In this document: piece after piece, positions 1-4,831 of the stretch
How the letters are laid out: every line of letters starts with the position of its first letter
Position numbering within the stretch: the first letter of the stretch is position 1
Assembly: GCA_013696235.1 (NCBI GenBank)
Contig: JACCYY010000263.1
Span: 1-5,060 of the forward strand
From: Sporichthyaceae bacterium
GTDB taxonomy: Bacteria; Actinomycetota; Actinomycetes; JACCYY01
Length of the DNA stretch: 5,060 nucleotides
Direction of reading: 5' to 3'
Notes under the pieces: model-generated
Told to the model about the DNA's origin: nothing
Database searches by the model: none
Seen by the model: the letters and a program-made list of their open reading frames with translations, nothing else
Made by a program: the position numbers and the translations under genes

Positions 1-276
1 CCCCGGCTGTTCGCGATCGGCAACGATCTCGGCACGATCGGCGCCTGGGCGTTCCTGGCGGCCGCCGTCCTGGTGGCCGCCGACGCGGTTCGTCGGACCG
101 GGCTGCGGGCGGTCGCGCCCGGACTGCTCCTCGTGGTCGCTTCGGTGTCCTTCCTCGACAGCCACATCTACCGATGGGTCGGCGTCATCACCGTGCTGCT
201 GATCGGCCTCGCCACCGGCTGGCTCCGATCGCTCCGTCCGTCGTCCTCGACTCGGCCGGCGGATCGGTCCGGGTAG
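1..276 (+). CDS. C-terminal part of a multi-pass membrane protein (5' end outside window)
   Basis: The frame is open from the first base of the window to a TAG at 274-276, giving the last 91 residues of a longer protein; the start lies upstream. Three hydrophobic stretches suggest membrane helices at about residues 13-29 (GAWAFLAAAVLVAADAV), 37-52 and 57-74 (ending LLIGLATGWL). Arg-containing loops lie between them and a hydrophilic Ser/Arg/Pro tail of about 17 residues follows. The pattern 'GNDLGTIGAW..FL' followed by further helices loosely recalls the C-terminal end of O-antigen-ligase/polymerase (Wzy_C) membrane proteins, but no catalytic motif lies in the visible part, so this is only a guess. 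It is not obviously linked to the next gene, which is convergent and 55 bases away. An in-frame GTG at 73 could be mistaken for a start, but the membrane-like reading upstream of it argues that the gene begins outside the window. Confidence 0.7.
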   Translation, partial: PRLFAIGNDLGTIGAWAFLAAAVLVAADAVRRTGLRAVAPGLLLVVASVSFLDSHIYRWVGVITVLLIGLATGWLRSLRPSSSTRPADRSG

Positions 277-331
277 TTCCGAGCAGCGCGTGTCTACCAG
301 CGCCGGACGCCTCGTCACCTGTCGTCGTCGG

Positions 332-847
332 TCAGGCTGCCGAGTCGAGGTCGAGGAGCCAGCGCAGACCTCTCCTAGCCGTTGCCGGTGGGACGCCGTC
401 GGCGACGGCGCGGAGTGCGCCGCGCCAAGCGGCAGCGAGCATCGTTGCCGCCGAGCGAGCGGAGCGCGGGAGCACCAGCCCCAGCGTCGCGGCGATCGGG
501 TCCGGCGCAACGTCCGGACGCGGCTCAGCCAAGATCCTCGTCACCCCGAAGCGCACAGAGGCGTCGAACGCGACCTCCAGCGCGGCGTTCACCGCCGGTC
601 GGCCCGAGCCCCCCAGAGCAGCGGCCGCGCCCTCCATGCGCTCCGTCATCCGCTTCTCCAGCTCGTCCCGGATGACGACGTAGAGCCCGAGCTTGCTCTT
701 GAAGTGGTGGTAGAGCGATCCGGTCGTGACACCCGCGGCACCGGCGATCTCGACAACGTTCGCCCCCTCGAACCCGTGCAGCTGGAACTGCTCGATCCCG
801 GCGCTCAGCAGGCGTGCTCGCGCCGAACCCGGGATCGGAATGGGCAT
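332..847 (-). CDS. TetR/AcrR-family transcriptional regulator
   Basis: A 171-residue DNA-binding repressor of the TetR family. The N-terminal helix-turn-helix domain is clear: a first helix around residues 8-24, then VVEIAGAAGV (31-40) and the recognition segment TTGSLYHHFKSK (41-52), typical of TetR proteins. The remainder is the helical ligand-binding/dimerisation domain, which diverges too much to predict an effector; at 171 residues the protein is on the short side for the family. The ATG at 847 is preferred because GGGA lies 4 nt upstream and the HTH then starts at the usual distance. An in-frame ATG at 871 would add eight residues (MVGGVRDP) but has no nearby ribosome-binding sequence, and a TATGGT (872-867) there could serve as this gene's -10. 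The gene is divergent from the VOC gene at 914, and the palindrome between them is the likely operator for both. Family assignment is secure; the target assignment is inferred. Confidence 0.93.
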   Translation of the reverse strand: MPIPIPGSARARLLSAGIEQFQLHGFEGANVVEIAGAAGVTTGSLYHHFKSKLGLYVVIRDELEKRMTERMEGAAAALGGSGRPAVNAALEVAFDASVRFGVTRILAEPRPDVAPDPIAATLGLVLPRSARSAATMLAAAWRGALRAVADGVPPATARRGLRWLLDLDSAA

Positions 848-877
848 CGGGTCCCGCACACCGCCCACCATAACTGA

Positions 878-906
878 TTGACGGAATTCCGTAATTCTTT
901 TACGCT
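878..906 (+). promoter_or_regulatory. Promoter of the VOC gene (-35 TTGACG, -10 TACGCT), leaderless
   Basis: TTGACG at 878-883 and TACGCT at 901-906 are separated by exactly 17 nt, the optimal spacing for a primary sigma-70-type (SigA/HrdB) promoter. The -35 matches consensus at five of six positions and the -10 has the TANNNT form. The -10 ends 7 nt before the ATG at 914, so transcription should begin at or next to the A of the start codon. With no Shine-Dalgarno sequence upstream, this predicts a leaderless mRNA. Confidence 0.72.
881..892. promoter_or_regulatory. Probable TetR operator, perfect palindrome ACGGAATTCCGT
   Basis: This is a perfect 12-bp inverted repeat, with a few further paired positions beyond it, in an AT-richer patch of an otherwise GC-rich intergenic region. 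It overlaps the end of the -35 and most of the spacer of the VOC promoter, and lies about 34 nt upstream of the tetR start. TetR-family repressors commonly bind such palindromes between themselves and a divergent target. Binding here would block the VOC promoter and probably autoregulate the repressor. No second copy was seen elsewhere in the window. Confidence 0.7.
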
Positions 907-913
907 GCGATCC

Positions 914-1258
914 ATGAAGCTCACCTTCCTGTACCACCCGGTGACCGACCTCGACGGCGCCGTTGCCTTTTACCGCGACGTGCTCGGCTGGGACGAGGCG
1001 TGGCGGGAAGGGACGTCGACCGCTGCCTTTGGCATCCCCGACTCGCCCGTCCAGGTCATGCTCGACGCGAGCGGAGCCGATGCGGGTGGGCCGAGCGGGT
1101 TCTACGAGGTCGAGGACATCGACGTCTTCTACGCCGAGCACCGCGAGTCGGTGAGCTGGGTCGAGCCTCCCCAGGACGCGCCGCCGATCCGGTTCGCGTC
1201 CTTCACCGACCCGGCCGGGATCCTGTTCCGGATCTTCCAGAACGTCGAAGACGTGTGA
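914..1258 (+). CDS. VOC (glyoxalase/bleomycin-resistance/dioxygenase) family protein
   Basis: A 114-residue protein with the VOC-superfamily pattern of two beta-alpha-beta-beta-beta modules. The first module contains YHPVTDLDGAVAFYRDVLGW (residues 7-26); the second contains GFYEVEDIDVFYAE (62-75) and ends in FTDPAGILFRIFQN (97-110), the usual 'DPxGxxxx' strand. The first canonical metal position is present (His8), but by alignment to the typical motifs the second His position is Ser61 and the final Glu position is Arg106. A glyoxalase-I-type metal site is therefore probably absent, and the protein may bind a ligand or act without metal. The ATG at 914 is chosen over the in-frame TTG at 878: that TTG is part of the -35 element, while 914 sits 7 nt after the -10. 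The gene is probably repressed by the divergent TetR protein. The substrate is unknown; a detoxification or small-molecule-binding role is plausible from context only. Confidence 0.9.
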   Translation: MKLTFLYHPVTDLDGAVAFYRDVLGWDEAWREGTSTAAFGIPDSPVQVMLDASGADAGGPSGFYEVEDIDVFYAEHRESVSWVEPPQDAPPIRFASFTDPAGILFRIFQNVEDV

Positions 1259-1278
1259 CGACGACGGTCGAGCTGCTC

Positions 1279-1306
1279 GGCCGAGCGCGGACCTGAGCGC
1301 TCGGCC
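1279..1306. terminator. Hairpin between convergent genes, probable bidirectional terminator
   Basis: GGCCGAGCGC (1279-1288) and GCGCTCGGCC (1297-1306) form a perfect 10-bp GC-rich stem with an 8-nt loop. It lies 20 nt after the VOC stop codon and 2 nt beyond the end of the convergent esterase gene. No T-tract follows on either strand, as is usual in high-GC actinobacteria, so its termination strength is uncertain. The left arm is also part of a self-complementary 12-mer, GCTCGGCCGAGC (1275-1286), so alternative pairings are possible. Confidence 0.65.
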
Positions 1307-1308
1307 CG

Positions 1309-2508
1309 TTACTCGTACACGAACTTCTGGGCGCCCGGGTAGATCCACGACAGGCCATCGCGGAGCCGGTCGCGCCAGCTCTCCCAGTTGTGCCCGTCGC
1401 GGGACTCGACGTAGTTCAGCTCCATGCCGGTCTCGCCGAACGTGGCCAGCATCGAGCGGTTCTGCACGATCAGCGGCTCGTAGATGCCGCAGCTGATGAA
1501 CACCCGCTCGGCCACCCGGGTCGGCCGGGCGCGGTAGCGGTTCACGAACTTCACCACCGGGTCGAAGGCCGGGCCACCCCCGTGCGCCGCGCCGATGTCG
1601 GTGAAGAGGAACGAGCCGGACTGCAGGAGCAGCGACCCGTACGTGTCGGGCGAGCGCACCGCCGTCGACAAGGAGGCGATCGCGCCGAAGCTCGACCCCA
1701 TGAGCGCCCGGCCGGAGGGATGCCCGACGAGGGGGAAGTCGGTCTCCATGTGCGGCACGAGCTCGGCGGTGACGAACCGCGCGTGCGCGGCGCTGTTCGG
1801 GTACTCGTCGAGCCGGTTGCCTGGGTGCGTGAACGCCACCACGGTCTCGGCCATGTCCAGGCGGTGGATCAGGTTGTCCAGCACAGTCCTGGCTGACGCG
1901 TACTCCAGGAAGTCGCCGCCGTCGTGCACGACCAGCAGCGGATACTTCGCCGCAGTGCCGAACCGGGCCGGCAGGTAGACCGAGACCCGCGCGGTGCGTC
2001 GGAGCGCCTGGCTGCGGATCTCGAGCTCGACCAGCTCCCCCGGTCGCGCGTCCGGGTCATGGATCGCCCAGTCCGGCACCTCGTAGCCGGCACCGTGGCA
2101 GACCGAGCTGTCCCCGACGGGACTGCGCGCGATCCGCGGGTTGCGCGGATCGTTGAAGCGCTCCCAGTGCTCGCCGCGCCGGATCTCGAACTGGTACTCG
2201 ACCCGCGACTCAGGCGGGATCTCGACCACGACGTACCAGAGGTCGGTGCCCTCGATCCGGCGCAAGGGCAGGTCGCCCGGGAGCCCGACCACGCGATGGC
2301 GCAGGTAGACGGCATCGGCCTCGACCCAGGCAACGAACGTGCAGCGGGTGCCCTCCACGATCGGCAGCTCGTGCCGGTCGAGGAAGCGGTGGATCGCCGC
2401 GTCGTCGATCACCGCCCGCTCACGCAACCGGTTGATCGCCAGCTTGCGTCGGCTCGCGGACGACCGACCGGTGCTGCCCGCTGACGCCGTACGGCTGGCG
2501 ACGCTCAC
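1309..2508 (-). CDS. Enterochelin-esterase-like alpha/beta hydrolase (putative esterase family)
   Basis: A 399-residue hydrolase, third gene of the minus-strand operon. Residues 1-25 are Ser/Arg-rich and probably disordered. About 50-125 resemble the beta-sandwich N-terminal domain of enterochelin esterases (FVAWVEADAVYLRH, GTDLWYVVVEIPPESRVEYQF, then FNDPRNPR). About 165-399 are the catalytic domain of the putative-esterase/Fes type: VYLPARF (177-183), the oxyanion-hole-like HDGGDF (195-200), the nucleophile elbow GSSFG (271-275, Ser273), and DGHNWESWRDRL (371-382) with catalytic His373. There is no signal peptide, so it is cytoplasmic. The GTG start at 2508 is fixed by a 4-base GTGA overlap with the upstream stop codon, implying translational coupling; no other ATG or GTG fits better. 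Fes hydrolyses ester bonds of ferric-enterobactin after uptake. Here no siderophore synthesis or uptake gene is visible, so an ester- or amide-cleaving role on the product of the neighbouring ATP-grasp enzyme is inference. Confidence 0.88.
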   Translation of the reverse strand: MSVASRTASAGSTGRSSASRRKLAINRLRERAVIDDAAIHRFLDRHELPIVEGTRCTFVAWVEADAVYLRHRVVGLPGDLPLRRIEGTDLWYVVVEIPPESRVEYQFEIRRGEHWERFNDPRNPRIARSPVGDSSVCHGAGYEVPDWAIHDPDARPGELVELEIRSQALRRTARVSVYLPARFGTAAKYPLLVVHDGGDFLEYASARTVLDNLIHRLDMAETVVAFTHPGNRLDEYPNSAAHARFVTAELVPHMETDFPLVGHPSGRALMGSSFGAIASLSTAVRSPDTYGSLLLQSGSFLFTDIGAAHGGGPAFDPVVKFVNRYRARPTRVAERVFISCGIYEPLIVQNRSMLATFGETGMELNYVESRDGHNWESWRDRLRDGLSWIYPGAQKFVYE

Positions 2509-3425
2509 GCCGCGTCCACGGTTGCGATGCCGCCGGCCGGGTCCAGCGTCCGGGCTCCGATCGGCAGCGGCGCCTCGTCGACGAGGTTGACCCGGACCCC
2601 GTCGGCGAGCAGCAGGCACGTCCTGGGTGCGAACCGTCGAGCCATCAAACCGAGGTGCCCCTCGTCGGACAGCCGCAGCCGCCGCCTCGCGTGCGGGAAC
2701 GGGAGGACGCCGCGATAGGCCGCGAGTCCCTCCGCGTAGACCTCGGCCTGGCCCGGGCCCTGCGGGGCCGTGTCGTGGTAGAGGATCACCTGCTCCGCCA
2801 GCGCCATCGCGCCGGCCGACCAGGCGATCAGTGGCGCCTTCAGGACCCGGTCCAGGTCGAAGACCCGCAGCGTGCGCAGCAGCACGCCGACGTGCCCGCC
2901 AGCCAGCACGATGCCAGCGCAGTCCTGAACGATCGTCGCCACCTCGGCGCGATGATCGGCAATCGCCGGCCGCTCGCCGGGGCGGAACGCGGCCCGGAAC
3001 TCCGCGCGGGTCTCGCGCACCGCTCGCAGGTGCCACTGGTCGAGTGACTGGACGGAGGCAACGGCGTCGGCGAGGGCCTCCTCCTGCACGGCCGGCACCT
3101 CCCGCCTGCGCCGGACGGACTCGATCGCGGCCATCGCGTGCTGCAGGCGTACGACGTAGAGCGCCTGGATCTCGTCCAGGAGATCGTCGAGCCGGCGCTC
3201 GGCGGCGGCGTACTCCGGGTCGCGATCATGGATCTCGCGCCAGCGCTTGTGCAGGTCGAGGTTGCGCATCCGCCCGCCGAGCACGTCGTCGAGCTCGGCG
3301 TCGTCGGACTCACGCTCCTGCCAGCCGGAGTTCACGGCGGCAATCGGGCCGTCGGGCATGATCTCGCGCACGGTCGCGCGCGCGGTGGTGGCGATGCGCT
3401 GCGGCCCTAGGAGGGTCACGTTCAT
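2505..3425 (-). CDS. Peptidase S51/cyanophycinase-like serine hydrolase (class-I-glutaminase fold)
   Basis: A 306-residue protein, second gene of the operon. The C-terminal half carries the marks of the S51 (dipeptidase E/cyanophycinase) group: GIVLAGGHVGVLLR (171-184), the nucleophile elbow AWSAGAMAL (201-209) with Ser203, and EGLAAYRGVLPFPHARRRLRL (232-252). In that last motif His245 and the following arginines match the usual 'H..R.R..RL' region. In the S51 family these elements cleave peptide or isopeptide bonds at acidic residues. The N-terminal half is unusual: after VTLLGPQR and the motif NSGWQERE (32-39) comes a long charged helical region (about 55-150) that may be coiled coil and is not typical of small dipeptidase E enzymes. 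Start ATG 3425; AAGGA lies 12 nt upstream, a rather long spacing. Its stop overlaps the esterase start by four bases. Fold is well supported; the exact substrate (peptide, cyanophycin-like or other amide) is not. Confidence 0.82.
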   Translation of the reverse strand: MNVTLLGPQRIATTARATVREIMPDGPIAAVNSGWQERESDDAELDDVLGGRMRNLDLHKRWREIHDRDPEYAAAERRLDDLLDEIQALYVVRLQHAMAAIESVRRRREVPAVQEEALADAVASVQSLDQWHLRAVRETRAEFRAAFRPGERPAIADHRAEVATIVQDCAGIVLAGGHVGVLLRTLRVFDLDRVLKAPLIAWSAGAMALAEQVILYHDTAPQGPGQAEVYAEGLAAYRGVLPFPHARRRLRLSDEGHLGLMARRFAPRTCLLLADGVRVNLVDEAPLPIGARTLDPAGGIATVDAA

Positions 3426-3442
3426 CCGGTTGGGAAGTCCTT

Positions 3443-3490
3443 GTCTGTCAAGTCGCCTGCAAGATCGCCTGCAAGATCGTCAGCAAGATC
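3443..3490. repeat. Four imperfect 12-bp tandem repeats between the ATP-grasp and S51-like genes
   Basis: Read on the minus strand, the units are GATCTTGCTGAC (3490-3479), GATCTTGCAGGC (3478-3467), the same again (3466-3455) and GACTTGACAGAC (3454-3443). The middle two are identical; the outer two differ at a few positions. The 12-nt unit is four codons, and in the frame continuing from the ATP-grasp gene it reads DLAD-DLAG-DLAG-DLTD. It occupies about half of the 92-nt spacer. Confidence 0.85.
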
Positions 3491-3517
3491 GTGGGCGACG
3501 GGTCGGGCCGGGTGCGG

Positions 3518-4741
3518 TCATCCAGCGTGGACCTTCACGGTGCGGCCCACCTCGTCGAGCATGCCGCTGAGCACGTCGTAGTCCGGGTGGCGCAGACGCA
3601 CGTACGCGTTCGCCATGTACCCGGCCTCGACGGGCTGGGTCCCGGTGCCCTCCGGCGGCAGGTGGGTGTCGATCACCCACTGCCCGAAGCGGCTCTGGAT
3701 CTCGTCCAGCCCGGAGTAGCCGCGGATGACGCCGTCCCGGTCGGGTCGCAGCGCCACGATGCCGGCGCTGTACGCGCGGGTCGCCCGCTGGCTCGGCTGG
3801 CCGTGCACGACTGCCGCCGCCCACTCGCGGTAGAGGTCCATCTCGTTGCCTGCGGAATAGAGGTCCCACGCGCCGACGCCGGGCGGCCGGCAACCGATCT
3901 CAGAGAACCGCAGGCCCTTCGGACCGAAGAACCACTCCATGTGCGTCGCCGACGTCCCGATCCCCAGGACATGCGCAACCCGCTGGCCCATCTCGCGCAG
4001 CTCGACGTAGTCAGCGACTGTGTCGACGCGGTTGGTCGCGATGAACTGCGGCGAGATCCACCGCGATCTCATCGCGTCCAGCACGTTGGGGTAGTAGTGC
4101 GAGACGAAGTCGTGCGCGGGCACGCCGTTGATCGACAGGGTGTCGTAGAAGCCCTCGTGTCCCTCGACGAACTCCTCGACCGCGATCGACGCGACCCCCT
4201 TTTTGCCGTACGACGCGAGCGCGCTCGTGAGCTCCGACCGGCTGTCGACGCGCATGGTGTCCGCGGCGCCCGCACCCGCGCGCGGCTTGAGGATCAGCGG
4301 GTAGCCGACCCGGTCGGCGAACGCGTACACCGCGTCTGCGCTGTCCGCCGCCGTGGATGCAGCGGTCGGCACGCCGGCCTCGCGCAGCGCCTGCTTCATC
4401 GACGGCTTGTCGCGACAGAGCCAGGCCGTCCGGACCGACGTGCCGGGAACGTGCCGCGCCTCGCGCACCTCGGCGACCGCCATGGTGTGCGCCTCGATCG
4501 TGGACTCGAGCCGGTCGACCCATACCTTGTCCTGGACCCACGCGACGGCCGCGTTCAGCGCGGGGACGTCGGTGACGCTGGCCACCTGGTGGTAGTGCTG
4601 CATCCACCCGCGGAGCTCGTCGTCGAGCCAGTCGGCCGGCCGCTCCCCGATCCCGATCACCGTCGCGCCGACCTCGGCCAGGCCCCGGACAAACTGCCGC
4701 TGGTTGTTCGGGAACGCCGGTTCGACGAAGACGATGTTCAC
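3518..4741 (-). CDS. ATP-grasp ligase-like protein (carboxylate-amine/thiol ligase superfamily)
   Basis: A 407-residue cytoplasmic protein, first gene of the operon. ATP-grasp enzymes activate a carboxylate as acyl-phosphate with ATP and join it to an amine or thiol. The N-terminal preATP-grasp domain begins NIVFVEPAFPNNQRQFVRGL (2-21). The ATP-grasp domain shows CRDKPSMKQALREAGVPTA (109-127), Lys152 in YPLILKPRAGAGA (147-159), the adenine-hinge region EEFVEGHE (189-196), and HMEWFF (267-272) with EIGCRPPG (281-288), giving probable Mg ligands Glu269 and Glu281 and the substrate-phosphate Arg285. The usual Asn two residues after the second Glu is Gly283 here. The C-terminal part (about 325-400, RPDRDGVIRGYSGLDEI) fits the lid region of carboxylate ligases. 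The GTG at 4741 is preferred over the GTG at 4774 because the family-like N-terminus starts there and a TACGAT element sits 7 nt upstream. The substrate pair is unknown. Confidence 0.87.
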   Translation of the reverse strand: MNIVFVEPAFPNNQRQFVRGLAEVGATVIGIGERPADWLDDELRGWMQHYHQVASVTDVPALNAAVAWVQDKVWVDRLESTIEAHTMAVAEVREARHVPGTSVRTAWLCRDKPSMKQALREAGVPTAASTAADSADAVYAFADRVGYPLILKPRAGAGAADTMRVDSRSELTSALASYGKKGVASIAVEEFVEGHEGFYDTLSINGVPAHDFVSHYYPNVLDAMRSRWISPQFIATNRVDTVADYVELREMGQRVAHVLGIGTSATHMEWFFGPKGLRFSEIGCRPPGVGAWDLYSAGNEMDLYREWAAAVVHGQPSQRATRAYSAGIVALRPDRDGVIRGYSGLDEIQSRFGQWVIDTHLPPEGTGTQPVEAGYMANAYVRLRHPDYDVLSGMLDEVGRTVKVHAG

Positions 4742-4748
4742 CGGGCCG

Positions 4749-4754
4749 ATCGTA
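4749..4754 (-). promoter_or_regulatory. Probable -10 element (TACGAT) of the ATP-grasp operon, leaderless start
   Basis: On the minus strand TACGAT (4754-4749) is followed by exactly 7 nt and then the GTG at 4741, the same geometry as the VOC promoter at 901-914. No Shine-Dalgarno sequence precedes the GTG. Seventeen nt upstream the hexamer TAGGTG (4777-4772) is a poor -35, so either the promoter relies on its -10 or an activator helps. This site would drive all three minus-strand genes. Confidence 0.55.
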
Positions 4755-4819
4755 GGACCACCGGCTGCCCGCACCTACTGCCGGCCGAAACCGCCTCGCG
4801 CGATGGCTCGGCGGCGGGC

Positions 4820-4823
4820 AGGG
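4820..4823 (+). promoter_or_regulatory. Ribosome-binding site (AGGG) deciding the start of the second VOC gene
   Basis: AGGG within GGGCAGGG lies 8 nt upstream of the ATG at 4832, a good distance. In-frame alternative starts at 4823 (GTG) and 4826 (ATG) overlap it or sit too close, so 4832 is favoured, although GGCGGG (4813-4818) could serve the ATG at 4826. Confidence 0.5.
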
Positions 4824-4831
4824 TGATGACC

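Noticed and set aside
277..331. Possible terminator between the membrane-protein gene and the convergent tetR gene.
   Set aside because: No stem longer than about 5 bp and no T-tract could be found in this 55-base gap.
848..1348. Extension of the TetR reading frame upstream on the minus strand, across the VOC gene.
   Set aside because: It is antisense to a clear VOC gene, is rich in Arg/Gly/Pro shadow sequence, and the HTH already starts at the normal distance from the ATG at 847.
1390..1896. Plus-strand open frame opposite the esterase gene.
   Set aside because: Antisense to a well-supported hydrolase with conserved catalytic motifs; composition is that of a shadow frame.
2509..3036. Extension of the esterase frame upstream through the S51-like gene.
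   Set aside because: The sequence there is an Arg/Gly-rich out-of-frame shadow of the S51-like gene; the GTGA overlap gives a natural start at 2508.
2627..3361. Long plus-strand open frame opposite the S51-like gene.
   Set aside because: Extremely Arg/Pro/Ala-rich composition typical of antisense frames in GC-rich genes; no domain, start context or promoter.
3423..3451. TTGACA (3451-3446, minus strand) as the -35 of an internal promoter for the S51-like gene.
   Set aside because: No TANNNT or TATAAT-like hexamer occurs 16-19 nt downstream; the hexamer is part of the fourth tandem repeat unit.
3480..3521. A 13-codon mini-ORF (MTAPGPTRRPRSC) starting at an ATGA overlap with the ATP-grasp stop, considered as a tiny peptide substrate or coupled leader.
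   Set aside because: Too short, no ribosome-binding sequence of its own, and basic/proline-rich with no recognisable precursor motif; an ATGA at a stop codon is frequent by chance.
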